From: Syngnathus acus
Lineage: Eukaryota; Chordata; Actinopteri; Syngnathiformes; Syngnathidae
Reading direction: 5' to 3'
Assembly: GCF_901709675.1 (NCBI RefSeq)
Contig: NC_051097.1
Span: 7,542,039 to 7,606,038, forward strand
Length of the DNA stretch: 64,000 bases
Shown: piece after piece, positions 26,901-41,757 of the stretch
Numbering within the stretch: position 1 is the first letter of the stretch
Layout: every line of letters starts with the position of its first letter
Translations under genes and position numbers: made by a program
The notes under the pieces: generated by a model
What the model was told of the DNA's origin: nothing
Seen by the model: only the letters and a program-made list of their open reading frames with translations
The model's database searches: none

Positions 26901-29056
26901 TATAATGTGGAGTGAATGAGCTGCCATCAACATCACCGCCGCACTGCTCTGTTTAATTCCACATCTAACTGCATCTCTTTCACATCAAGTTCAAAGTGTC
27001 GTCTCACTAAAAGCAATAAACACACACAATCAAATGTGGTCACGATCCACACTGTGAAAAGGTTGTGCGTGTTGACAGTCACTTCTTTTTTTTTTTTTTT
27101 TAAATGCCAACTGCTGGCATTTAGAACGTTCTCATCATAAAGTTGTTGCTTGGGAAAATCATGATCAGGTCATTGAGTTGATTTTGTATGTTTTCAAACC
27201 ATGACCTTATATTCACTCCTCGTTGGCCCGCTTTTGTTCTCAGGCTATCCTGGACGTGGTCATCAACCTGCAGTTTAGTCTCATTGAGAAGCTTTGGCAA
27301 ACGTTTTGGCGTTACACTCCGCCCGACACTGTAGAGGGCGCCACTATAACGGAAAACAGGTGAGGGGCACGGGGATGGTGTAATTCTAAGAATCTCGCTG
27401 CGTTGCTGAAAATTGTCAGCGTTTATGTCCGATGCACAGCAGCGTAAGTGAGATTGAAGCCCGACTCCCGCAGCCGCGGCTGATGGCGCTGTGCAGACAC
27501 GAAGCCGTGCTCAAGTGGATGAGCACCTGCGACCATCTGATGTACCAGGCCCTTGTGGAGATCCTCATCCCCGATGTCCTGAGACCCATTCCCAGTGAGC
27601 CACCAAACCGAGTCGTCACATCGTAACGCTCTGAGCTGACTTTGGTTTCCATTTGACTTGACAGGTGCCTTGACTCAAGCCATTCGCAATTTTGCCAAAA
27701 GCCTGGAAAGCTGGCTCAATAATGCCATGAATGCGATTCCGCAGAGGATGATCCAGACCAAGGTATGGATTTTGTTCCACTCCGGTTCTGTAGGGGGCGG
27801 TAATGCTTACGACAGAAAAGATTGTCGCCGTATAACTGACCTGAGTCTCTGCACGCTCTTTTTTTTAATTAGGTTGCCGCTGTTAGTGCCTTTGCGCAAA
27901 CCCTACGCAGATACACATCTCTGAACCACCTGGCTCAAGCGGCACGCGCCGTGTTGCAAAACACGTCGCAGATCAACCAGATGCTAAGCGACCTCAACCG
28001 CGTCGACTTTGCCAACGTACAGGTCGGTGTATATGGAGTATTTGTTGAGTGCAAGTTTTTTTTTCACTTTTTGTATTGTACGTTGCAAAGTAAACTACAA
28101 TTTGTGAACAGGAGCAAGCCTCGTGGGTGTGCCAGTGCGAGGAGGGCATGGTGCAGCACTTGGAGCAGGACTTCAAGGCTACCCTACAGCAGCAAAGCTC
28201 TCTGGAGCAGTGGGCGGCCTGGCTGGACAACGTGGTCACGCAAGTACTGAAGCCCTATGAGCAGCGGCCCAGTTTCCCCAAGGCGGCCCGGCAGTTCCTA
28301 CTCAAGTGGTCCTTCTACAGGTGAGCAAAGACAAGCACACACTTTCAGCCCAGAAAAGCAAAGTTGTTAATATTCTTGGGTATTACAGTTCGATGGTCAT
28401 TCGGGACCTGACCCTGCGCAGTGCCGCAAGCTTTGGTTCTTTCCACCTGATCCGCCTGCTCTACGACGAGTACATGTTCTACCTGGTAGAGCACAGAGTG
28501 GCCCAAGCTACCGGAGAGACTCCCATCGGAGTCATGGGCGAGGTATGCCTTGTTTACATCCGATTTGGGCATCAAATTGCCAAATTGATTTCGAGAAGGC
28601 TAAAAAATGCTTTTGTTTTCCATTTTCAGTTTGACAGCCTGAACAGCCTGTCGCTTACAAACGTCGATAAAGGTACGCCTTGTCCTGCTCTCCTAATGTC
28701 TTCTGTGCTAGATTGACAAAAGCAACGTTGCTTTGTCGGCTCGCCTCTTTACGCTCGTTATACGTGTTGCCCCAGATGAAACGAGCGGCATGGACAGCGA
28801 TTTAGACGAGGAGCCCGAGGAATCCGGGGAACCTCTGGCCAAACGCGAAAAGTCGGAGCACGAGGTGATCCAGGTGATCCAGGTGGGCGCCCTGGAGGAC
28901 GGATCCCATCCGGTAGTGGGCGTGGTCCAGCCCAGCATCCTCCACTCCCTCCCTCAGTCTCCGCGGGACCACAGCGAGCACATTCTGACCCCCTCGGCCG
29001 GCACCCCCACCATCCGCCACTGCGGCGCTACGGGCAACACCTACGCCTCGGTTTGA
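23995..29056 (+). CDS. rfx3: Transcription factor RFX3 (16 coding exons)
   Basis: This encodes the winged-helix factor that binds X-box motifs and drives ciliary gene expression; in mammals it also acts in islets and left-right patterning. Exons: 23995-24102, 24175-24263, 24668-24929, 25743-25817, 26072-26253, 26324-26443, 26508-26632, 26711-26826, 27244-27359, 27440-27594, 27665-27762, 27873-28022, 28112-28320, 28389-28542, 28630-28672, 28776-29056; total 2283 nt or 760 aa, close to mammalian RFX3 (about 750). The N-terminal region is glutamine-rich with [13 protein letters not shown]. The DNA-binding domain is about residues 175-255 ([13 protein letters not shown] to [16 protein letters not shown]). 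Conserved B, C and dimerisation regions follow, including [11 protein letters not shown] and [21 protein letters not shown] and the C-terminal [10 protein letters not shown] favour RFX3 over RFX1 or RFX2. Two donors (26254 and 26633) are weak GT sites but are required by phase and homology. Confidence 0.95.
24292..24316. repeat. CA microsatellite in rfx3 intron 2
   Basis: An imperfect (CA)n run lies about 30 bp downstream of the exon 2 donor. Confidence 0.9.
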
Positions 29057-32000
29057 TGCCGACGTCCCGTCTCGCTTCGACGACATATCCGTCAACCGCC
29101 ACGTTTACTGTCTTTCTGCACTCGAGTCCGACAACGGATCGATGCGGTTTTCCCGTATCCGTTCTGAATGCTGCGTCCTCCCTCGAGCCTTTTCATAATT
29201 TGCTAAAGGAGGAGGACCACATGAAACACAGGGTCTTACGAAAATCGACTGTCTACTACTGATGTCTAGGAGCTCAAACGCGGCCCACTGTATATAGATT
29301 TCCTTCTAATTAGTACAACCCAAAAAACTCATGGTGCTCTCATTGTGGTCTGTTAAACTAGAGAACGTTCTCTCAATGTTTCCCAATCTTTTACTGAGCC
29401 AGGGCATATACAGTACACACTATGAAAAAAAAAGTTTGGGATATTCAACTTTTGGGTGAAACTTCAGGATGAACTTAAAACACTCCCTAACCTGTCCAGG
29501 TGAATTTAATTTTGAGTAACATTTTAATTTATACAAGTCGCACCCGAGTATAAGTTGCAGGACCAGCCAAACTTAAAAAAGTGACTGTCATGTCAATTTG
29601 CAATTCTTCTGCCTGACATTCAGATAAAAGTTGTTGTTTTTTCCATCCATAATTATCAAAACATTATCTGAAACTTAATTTCCCGCGGCACGCTGCGTTT
29701 GGGAATCACTGAGTTATCGTGACTGACTATTTTCAGAGGATTGTATGTAGCCGTACGTGCGGAGTTTGACCAGCGGTAGCCTTTGTATCACTAGCTGCAT
29801 CGTCAAGATTTTTCACCCCCAATGTGAGACGGACCCCCTCCACGAGGAATATGTGCGCTGCTGCTACTCCTGTAAATAGAAGCGATACCATTAGGTTGTA
29901 CAAACCCCAACATCCTTACCGCTAAACTATTATGCACTCGGAACGTAAACGTTTGCCTTTGTCCATGTAATCATGAAATCAGCCTTTTGGACACATAACC
30001 CCCCGCACCCTGACCCCCGTCCGTTCCTCTTTTTAGCAGTTTTCTGTCTCAATCAAATCTCTCGCAAAAAGGACCAAAAAAAAAAAAAAAGTAAACAAGA
30101 GGTAACTGAGGGAGAGCCAATCGTTGTGCCATGTCACAGAGCAGAAGGAATGTCAGGGATTTAATGTACCTCGGCTTTATCACAGTGCCTTATCCTAACA
30201 TGCAGCTCTTCTTCGAGTGCACACACACACACACACACACACCATCCAGCCACCCGCTTTTATTTTTATTCCCCTCCATTTTAGTTTGGCGCCTCCCTGT
30301 CCACAGAGAAGTCTTTTGGATTTGGGCCGTATTGACTGAGGGGATGCCGCCACTTTTGCTTTGGTCCGGATTAGCGCGGCTAAGCTTTTTAATTCTCTCA
30401 ATCGCATCACACTGTTTAGCCTTTCGCTCCTATTCCGGCTCAGTTTGCCAGGCCTGCTCCTGCCCTCCCTCGCTCCTGTTCCTGCTATCTTTTGGGGTAT
30501 ATCACAAGGATTTGGACAAAAAAACGAAAAATGATTCCATTCATTTGGATAATAGAGGACACCTCAACCTCCCGCTGCGCTCTATCGGCATTCACCACCT
30601 CTCCGCTTGTCCTCACAACTGCTTGTGCTTTTATTTCTCTCTCCCACTCTGCCTTGTTGTTGTTCTGTTTTTGTTTTTTTACCTGCGTGTTGTTGGAACA
30701 CATCCATCAGTCACCCTACCTCAAGCCAGTGGTGCCAGCCCCCCTACACTCCTTTCACACCTGCAGCACTGTCTGTCCAAACCTTATTGCACACGCTCAA
30801 AAAAGAAAAAAAAAATGTTGCCTACTGTACCGCACAGAGGGGGAAAAACCTGCTTTTTGCTTTTCTCGCACATTTTCATTTCCGTTTTTACGCCCAACAA
30901 ACACCCTCGGAACCCAAACCCCTCCCCACTTCATCTTTGTACACTACGGACCAAAAGTAGATATTTTCTGATATTCAAAGAGATATATAAATAATATAGA
31001 TCGAAATGTATAGTCTATATATAAATATATAAATACAATGCTTCTACACTACATATACGTGTTGCTTTCTGATTGTGGACGTAGCTGTGTGAAGTGGACT
31101 GAAAAGGGGGAAAAAAAAAAAGGCACGTGGACTGTACCATCTATACTTGAACTGTTAAAAGCGGCGTATGTTGTGGACATTACTGAGATTAAGCCTCCTT
31201 ATTTTGGTTTGGACCACTTCTTTGTATTCATGTTTATTTATTGATATTTATTACATTTGACCGCGGTACAGTTAAGGAACGATACGCCCACTAAAGTGCA
31301 AAACTACTGTATAGAAAGTCTCGGCGTGATGACCTTTGTTGATTTGTTTTTGTTGAAAACTGCTGTAATTGGTTGAAAGGTGAGATTTGCAGAGGATAAG
31401 GCTGTACTGGATCTTTGCCTTACGCTAAAGGTTTGGAAGGGGGGGGGGGGTCTGTTGTATAAATCCACAACACGTCGATGGTAAATTTGTATTTGTGCCT
31501 GTCATGAGGAGAAAAAAAAAAAGGCTTTGCTTTCTTCAAATCGTATAGTTGTGCTTTAGGAGCATCAAGTGCTTTCTGGTCTGTGCTGCTAGAAACTTTT
31601 TTTTTTTCTTAATATTTAGTGCCAGACAGTGATTTTTTATTTTTTTTTTTTACGCTAAAGCTGCCAACACTATTTTTGTATGTTTTTGTGTTGCGTTTAA
31701 AAATGTTTTTGTTGGAGCTAAATATTCCCAAGCAGAACACACGTAAGCTCTTTCTTAAAAAAGAAAAAAAGAATAAAAAAATTAAAAAAAAGAGAGAACA
31801 GGCAGCTTCACTTGACCCTCAGCAAGACTCCAGTGCCTTTAACTCGGCCCCGCCCCAAGCCCGACGGACGCCCTCGAGAGACATTTTGTTTTGACCACGC
31901 CATGGGATTATTATTTATTATTCATAAGTAGTTCATGAGTGTGGTAGATGAAGCTTCTTTTGAATTAATTGTACAGAACTATCAAGAAAGTTGCTGTAAG

Positions 32001-32635
32001 TAAAACTTTTTTTGTTTGATTATTCCTCATGATGGTAATTTCTGTTGCTCTTTTTTTTGATTGCTGTGATTTGTATTTGGTTGTTTTCAAGTGCCATCTT
32101 AGTGCGTTCATCTGTAGCACGCTCAAATGCAAGCACAAGCATTTTATGGCAAGAGAATTTTCCTGTTGGTTTTTTTCCCTCAATTCAGCCAAGATTGAAA
32201 AGAAAAATGTAAATAACCCCCAGTGAAGGTATATTTATTTGTCCTGGTTGATTGATTTTTTTGGGGGGGGATCCTTCTTTTGATCATGTATAATATCTAA
32301 TATAATATTATCCACACAATTTCCATGTCTTTCTTTCTCTGTGTGCTGTTTTTTCTTCATATATCTTTTCAACTTGGCAAGAACGTAGGATGATTTGTAT
32401 TGTTGTATTTTGAAACAAGGCCGACCGGGGGACTTTTGTATTTACAAAGACATTGTTTTAGTGTGTCGTATTGCTGAATATAGAAAATTATTAAAAAGAC
32501 ACATGTAGTTTGTTTTTTCTGAATATTTCAGATCTCAGCTCAGGCTAGCTTAGTGTTGTTTCCGACCCCCCTCCGCCCCTCCTTCAATTTTGTGACTTTG
32601 TCTTGGCGGTAATAAATGTTTTCTTGTCCAAAGCA
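29057..32635 (+). other. Probable long 3' UTR of rfx3
   Basis: No gene is recognised. The stretch is T- and A-rich, with a CA run at 30220-30241, a G tract near 31439-31450 and many T tracts. The longest open frames (to 287 codons at 30131-30994) are low-complexity and resemble nothing. A poly(A) signal at 32611 would give a 3' UTR of about 3.6 kb if no earlier site is used. Confidence 0.5.
32611..32616 (+). terminator. Candidate distal poly(A) signal of rfx3
   Basis: AATAAA is followed about 20 bp later by T/GT-rich sequence, a typical cleavage context. It lies about 880 bp from the convergent smad4 stop codon. Confidence 0.4.
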
Positions 32636-33497
32636 CGTCTCCTGTGTGTACAAACTTCACCTTAACACGATGCTGTCAGCCCATACATTTTATTCAACAA
32701 TTTTCATACATATTAACACTAATATCATTCAGATTCATGATGTATTGGTGATGCAAAGTAGACGCCGGAAGTAGCACTTTTTTTGCCCTGCGGTACAGTG
32801 GTTTGCGAATATAGCAAAATGGAGTCGAAAATACTGCAATAGCGGTCAGTTCTGCCGACGCAATAAAAATCGACACTCAGCGTAACACTGAAATGATTGT
32901 GTTTGGCTTATGGCTTGTACTTCCTCTCACAATTCTCTTTGGGTTGGCGACACGGCACGGATTTTATAATTGCAAGTAGCAAGAAACAAGTCATACTTTC
33001 TGTGTAACACTTAATTAAGGCCTAGTGTTTTTCCATATAAATATTTTGCTGTTTTTATGACGTTACTGGCTGTAATATTATAGGCGAGAGATTGACAACA
33101 TTTTGATTTATATACAAAGAAAGGTTCTGGAGCAAAAAACAGAAGAGTGGCAAGCAAAGGAGTGTAACACTGTAGCATTCAGAGACAACAAAATTCGTCC
33201 TGTCACGTGATGCCAGTTTGAACTCAACTACTTGACTAAATTGCACCATATTCTAATTAGTTGAGATGCACGCACACTGGTGGTATCACAGTGATTGCTT
33301 TCTTCCATTCATTTCTGAGCGCTCGATTAAAAATCCTGACTTGTATTATCAGTACGCACAGTGGCGTGTCTCCAGTGTACCACGGCGCTCAAGATGCCAC
33401 TGGACTAAACTGCCGACTACGCGTGTCCTGGCTTCTACTCCTACCGCCCGACCCGGCGGCGCCACAGCCTCCTGATAACAGTCTTGCAACGACGACA

Positions 33498-36532
<3,035 letters not shown>

Positions 36533-37216
36533 TCAGCCTTCGGGGAGGCTCGCTCGCACTCTCTGAGTCGATACAAAGCAGGTCTGGAAAGCTGAGACAC
36601 GAGTGAATTATTCAGATGTAATTCTGTCATACAATGGATGTGAAAGAACACAGAGTCTGTACAATCCTATTAAATACTCCTCAATGAGTGCATAAACTTG
36701 ATTTAAGATTGCAAATACCACAAAGGCCAACAAATTCACATTTCAGCATTCGCAAACTTGCCTACTAACAAATTTTGAGCATGAATCTGACTGCACGAGT
36801 TCAAATGGACATCAAACAAATTAGTCGTCCTGCACACCTGGAGAGTGACCCTTGCACAAATACCAGCGGAAAAACTGCAAATGTTGGTGTTTTTAATCAA
36901 GAAATAATGTTTAAAGTTAGCTCCTTCCACGCAGTCATCCTTAGAATTAAGCTCGGTGGTAGCGTGAAGCTTCCAAAGTTATCCCATCGTTTACTTAAGT
37001 CCTTCTTGATTTACATTAACAACGCTACCGTTGTACAATAAAACCCACGCCGAATACATACCAAATCATCTACTTACAAACCTAGCGTCAATAAACATAG
37101 CTCCGTTTCAAAATAAGCGAACAAACAGGTAGTTTTTGAAATTATGATAGGAGTGTCGCAAGGTACACAGCTTGCTAGCCTAAATGCTAGGCTAAAGCAA
37201 CTTCGAGCTCACTAAC

Positions 37217-37400
37217 CTTTCTTGGTGGACGGTCCTTGGAATGGCGGTTACTGAGGTGCGGTTGTTTCGAGTGTGCTAAGAATGTTTTTTAACAGTAGTC
37301 CAGGGTGTAAATGGCGACCCATACGAGGGGTCCGCGAAGTAGCACGTTTGGGGTACAGCTAGCTAGGTAGTCGCCACAAAAATAAACAAACTCCTCCCCG
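37217..37400 (-). promoter_or_regulatory. Candidate smad4 promoter and untranslated first exon
   Basis: Read on the minus strand, a CpG-containing stretch ends in a GTTAGTGAG-type donor (plus-strand 37211-37216). This fits a non-coding first exon spliced to an acceptor near 36592, just upstream of the smad4 start codon. TATA-like elements were not found. The exact transcription start is unknown. Confidence 0.4.
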
Positions 37401-38785
37401 CCCCACAGGCGTCATCAATGCGCTCGCTGGCGTCAAAATCAGACAAAAAATAAATATACACTTTTTTTTTTTTTTTTGGTCTTGTTTATAGTATTCACCA
37501 AGAAAAATCACATCCACCTTTGCTTATAAAAAATAAAAAAAAGTACGGAAATATTTCTTTCTCCTTGGGATGTGCTTTATTTGTTGTTGAACAAGTATAC
37601 TAGAAAAATATATATATTTTTCTTTACAGATAATATGAAAATAAGTGCTTCTTCTGGAAAAAATATCCATTCATTAATCTATACCAAACTTTAGATTATT
37701 TAACATTGGAAAAAGTTCACCACACACAACCAAGTAAATATTCCACAAAGACGAATAAATTCTGAATTAAAAAAAAAACATGATCTCGTCCCTATTTACT
37801 TATGTGAAATGTGGGACTGCTTAAATGAAATTGGCAAAAACATGAACATAGACATATTTTTCAAGAATAAATAACATTCACATTTGGAGAATTTTGCGTC
37901 TTCAATTCATGTTTTTGGATTGGAAGAGGATGAACATGCAAACTATACAAGGTACGATTCAGTCCCGAGTCTTAGAACTGTGATGCAGATGTGATCACTA
38001 TATCACCATGCTGTGTGCAAATTACAATAAAAAAATAATTCAAAGTATCCGTTTTAAAAGGAAAACACATCAGGATTACTTTGAATGTGTCTCGGACTGA
38101 AATCAAATCTAGTTGACATCCACTTGGCCTACTGGAAGCAGAGCGCTGATCCTCGGATTGTTTCCACCGAGATATTCCTCCATCGTTGTTATCTACTTCC
38201 GACTGTTAACGGCCCCAGTGAAGTGATGATGGGCCACATATTTTTTTTTCCATTCATACGGTTGCCGGGAACCTCGATAAGGTTGCGTGCGGGGCCGAGT
38301 CCGAAAAAGTAAGCGTGAGGGCTTCGAGGTCAACCTGAGGGCGGGGGGTCGCCGAAAGAACGCTGGCGATGGGGACCAGGAATCTGACACCACCCTCTCA
38401 CAAACGTTGCCACTTGGAGCGGCGTGCCGGCCTGAGTGACGGCCCACAAGACTCCAGGCTCTGACACCTCGTTATCGCCGAGGCATGGCAGTGGGCAGAG
38501 AGGCCCGCCAGGCATGTGATGCAAGGGGATGAGTGGGATTAAGCTTGTCAAGCAAGCGGTAATCAATAGATAAATCCCATCAAATCTATTCATTGTATCT
38601 GTTTATTTTCCATACTATAATTGCACAGGTATGATCGACGGATGAAGGACAACTAAAGCATTACTGAATTATTGCTAACATTGGTTTCCTGGAATCTCAC
38701 ATGTGGAGAAAATGTGGACATAGGAGGTTTTGTCCTGACAAAAAATAAATAATTTTCGAATCAATTCCATGATATTAGATGGTTA
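37401..38785. other. smad4-bmp10 spacer, left part
   Basis: AT-rich DNA with homopolymers, plus local repeat copy 2. No gene is recognised. Confidence 0.5.
38053..38332. repeat. Local repeat, copy 2, between smad4 and bmp10
   Basis: Related to copy 1 at 34506-34712 in the same orientation, about 3.5 kb away. Shared landmarks include GAATGTGTC, GTTGACATCCAC, TGGCCTACTG, CTGTTAACGGC and CGAAAAAGTA. Copy 2 is longer, with an extra segment between GCCTACTG and CTGTTAAC. Confidence 0.6.
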
Positions 38786-39040
38786 CCGTATTTTCCGCCC
38801 TAAAAGGCGCACCTAAAAACCTAAAATTTTCTCAAAAGCCGACAGTGCGCCTTATAGGCCAGTGCGCCTTATATATGGATCAACTGATGAATTTGTTGAT
38901 CCATACTGGTTGTACACAGTGCTCTGCCAAAATGTTTCAGTACGTTTTAGTACGACTAGTAAATTACAAGGTCGCATCGCTTCCCAACATTACGGCAACT
39001 GTAGTCAGGGGGCGTCACCGAATAGCTGTTGTACCCGCGA

Positions 39041-39202
39041 GGCTATTTCATGTCAAAATAGGCTGCTCTGTTAATGTTTCGAGTAAATCTACGGATCGAT
39101 ATGGAAGGGAAACATAGGTAAGTAGTACCAATGCGTTAGATCGAACTTTAGTCAGTTCCGATCATTTTATAGGAGATCGTTTGAGAAACGCGATTGTTTA
39201 CA
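39041..39202. repeat. 162-bp internal repeat, first copy
   Basis: Identical to 39268-39429 at 161 of 162 positions (C at 39159 against T at 39386). The two copies are in direct orientation, 227 bp apart start to start, inside the TA-flanked element. Confidence 0.95.
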
Positions 39203-39267
39203 CTTCGCTGAGGCTCGTGAGACTTTGCGGATGGCTAATGCTATTGCGATAGCTGCTATACGTACCA

Positions 39268-39429
39268 GGCTATTTCATGTCAAAATAGGCTGCTCTGTTA
39301 ATGTTTCGAGTAAATCTACGGATCGATATGGAAGGGAAACATAGGTAAGTAGTACCAATGCGTTAGATCGAACTTTAGTCAGTTCTGATCATTTTATAGG
39401 AGATCGTTTGAGAAACGCGATTGTTTACA
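39268..39429. repeat. 162-bp internal repeat, second copy
   Basis: Direct copy of 39041-39202 with one mismatch. The 65 bp between copies only partly resembles the DNA before the first copy, so the duplicated unit may once have been longer. Confidence 0.95.
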
Positions 39430-39792
39430 GAGGGCTCGTTGGTTATTGGCTAGTGGATGCATACCGCAACCCTAGTCAACCTCAGTTTGATGCAGTATAG
39501 CTTCTATTTTATGCGCCTTATAATCCGGTGCGCCTTATATATGGACAAAGTTTTAAAATGGGCTGTTCATTGAAGGTGCGCCTTATAACCCGGTGCGCCT
39601 TTTAGGGCGGAAAATACGGTACATAAAATGACATAACTTTAAAAAATAACAACTGGAGATTTTCATTTATACAATTTCCACCACGTCGTATCATTGTTAA
39701 AGTGTGACTATGTGTGGATACAACAAGGGATATGTTGGAATCCATCGGTGCACAGTCTCTATCTCTGATTGTGTGTGTATGTGTGTGCGTCA

Positions 39793-41757
39793 CTATCGAC
39801 AGCCACACTCTGCCACTACCATGCCCTCATACTTGTGGTTGAAGGTGATCACCCCGTTATCGTAATAAAGTAGCGATATGGGCTCCAGCTTAGTGGGTAC
39901 ACAGCAGGCACGCGATGCCCTCTCCGGACTCTTCACGCTGAGCAGTGTCTGCACAATGGCATGTTTGGTGGGTGAGACCTCGGAGGTCATGGGCGGGCCG
40001 CAGACTCCGTTGCACATGTAGGCCTCGTAGCCTACCGGCTGGATGATCCATGAGTCCCAGCTGATGTCTTTAAAATCCACAAACAGCGGCGTTCTCCTGC
40101 AGGTTTCGCCCTTGACACCACGGCGGATGCGAGCGGGGCTTTTGTAGAGAAGCTTCACTTCGTCCTGGTCACGGTTGACAAACGGCCAGAGCGGATTCTG
40201 CTCTGTGTTCTCGGGACGGGCATTATCGTGTTTTTTGGGCTCGTCCGAGAAAACGATCATCACCGCGTTGTGTTTTCCGTCCACGTTTCGCTGGATGTCG
40301 ACAAAGACCTCATCCCGCATGACCGCCTCCGGGTCTTCAGGCCCCAAGATGGCGACGTGGACCTCCAGTTTATGCGTCGCGACGCCGTACTTCTGCCAGA
40401 GTGCAACGGCATGAGTCAGGTCCAAGGACACCCAGCTCTTATCTTTGGCGTGGATGTGCTTCGTCACCAGTTCCTCCAAGTCTCTGGACTCCTCCTCTTG
40501 ACCCCGCCTTCTCACCTCTTTCCCGACTTCCTTGGTCCAAACTACGCCATTGTGCACTTTGTAAATGGTCACCTTGCAGTCAAAGGGTCTTTGGGCTCTC
40601 TGGACGAGGGTGAAAAGGCGAAGCTCGGCTACGGTGATGTGCTCGTGGTGGGGCACGGAAATGTTGAAGAGCAACGGAAATGTCCTTGCGCCCCTGACTG
40701 TCACTCCGTAGGGGGAAGAATCTGAAAATATCAACAAGTATCTCTTAATACTGCGGGTTTTAAAGTCTTGTAATTGGGGTGACACCCTCTACATACTGGG
40801 ACTTCAACTCTAACCCTTAATAGGGTACCTTCATTTAAATTTCCAGATTAGTACAGTGTGCCAAAGACTCGTCTATTGGGTGGTACCCTCAAAACAACAA
40901 GTTTATCGGACTAAACCTTTCGGGACAAAGATAAATAGAATCACCCTCAAAGAACAGCTATTGTACCCTTGACTCTTGATTCTTCCATCTTGTGAACATA
41001 CCCCGAAGTGACAGAGATAGCGAGTAGCTTTGTAGGATACGTTATTACTGAGAGTTTAATGAATCTTGAGGTCAACAATGACTTATTAAAGAGGCAGTAC
41101 CATCAAAACAAAACTCAGTATCTGGGAAAATCAAATCAAATCTTCAAGGCTATGATAACTTCTCAATTGGGATGTTACCCGAGAAGAACTGAGATTGAAT
41201 TCTGCATTCCAGATTTTGGTTTTCAGGATTTAAACTCTACGGGGAATCTTTTCGGGTATTTGTGGTGGTACTCAGAGAAGCTCCTTTTGGACCCATGAGA
41301 CTTCAGTATCTTTGATTTCTAATATTTAGAGGCCAAACAGTTTTTATAACCATAAATTTAAAAACTTTAACAAACCTCCATTCTGAAAAGCCGAAATATT
41401 ATAGGATTTTGTACGCGAGTGTGTACCTTCGTTCTTGAAACTGCGAACAATGCTGGCGGAGGGCACGGCCGTGCGGTCATTGGCGAATCGCTCAAAGAGT
41501 TCCAACATGTATTCTGGTGGTTCCTTCGCAAAGACCTGGGGCTTTTGCTCCACTTGCATCTGCCCGGTGAGGTTCAGGGTAGACAGAAAGTGGCTGAGAA
41601 AGTCGTGCGCGTCAAGCAGCGCATTGTCACGCTCATCTCGAAGCAGAGAAGGCCTCTGGGGACGACTTTCGGACGGCCTGACGGGACTGCTCGAGCTCAA
41701 GGCGGTCAACGCCATGAAAAAGACACTCAAGGAGAGGATCACAGACTCGAGGGTCAT
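39793..41757 (-). CDS. bmp10: Bone morphogenetic protein 10 or its teleost BMP10-like paralogue
   Basis: A secreted TGF-beta-family ligand. Mammalian BMP10 signals mainly through ALK1 in endothelium and is needed for heart trabeculation. Exons: 41427-41757 and 39793-40721; 1260 nt, 419 aa (human 424). The intron position after SFKNE matches the family. A hydrophobic signal peptide fills about residues 1-24. The prodomain carries EYMLELFERFANDRT, PLLFNISVPHHE and FSDEPKKHD. A furin-type ARIRR site precedes a 108-residue mature domain (about 312-419), the same length as human BMP10. The mature domain has all seven cystine-knot cysteines and ends ECGCR. DSWII, PTKHAIVQTL and ACCVPTKLEPIS place it in the BMP9/BMP10 group, and the prodomain favours BMP10. 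The loop after GVCG (PPMTSEV) is divergent, so a fish-specific bmp10-like copy is possible. Confidence 0.9.
40722..41426 (-). other. bmp10 intron
   Basis: The single intron, with a GTACAC donor and a TTTTCAG acceptor on the minus strand. It is AT-rich, with no recognisable element. Confidence 0.7.

Larger units (their letters stand above)
38786..39619. mobile_element. Non-autonomous DNA transposon with 28-bp perfect TIRs and TA target duplication
   Basis: The left end CCGTATTTTCCGCCC... and the right end are perfect inverted copies over 28 bp, and a TA dinucleotide lies immediately outside each end (38784-38785 and 39620-39621). Sub-terminal sequence is rich in GCGCCTTATA-type motifs in both orientations. 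No transposase is encoded. TA duplication points to the Tc1/mariner/pogo side of DNA transposons; this is inference. The end sequence is one I recognise as recurrent in fish genomes. It lies 170 bp beyond the bmp10 stop codon. Confidence 0.85.

Noticed and set aside
30131-30994. 287-codon open frame downstream of rfx3
   Set aside because: It lies in the probable 3' UTR, is low-complexity with a CA-encoded THTHTH run, and overlaps other open frames in the same direction. No family resemblance.
39041-39429. CRISPR-like or tandem-array interpretation of the duplicated block
   Set aside because: Only two long copies, inside a eukaryotic transposon with TIRs; nothing resembles a CRISPR array.
40228-40725. 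165-codon open frame antisense to bmp10 exon 2
   Set aside because: It is a shadow of the well-supported bmp10 coding exon; composition is inherited from the sense strand.
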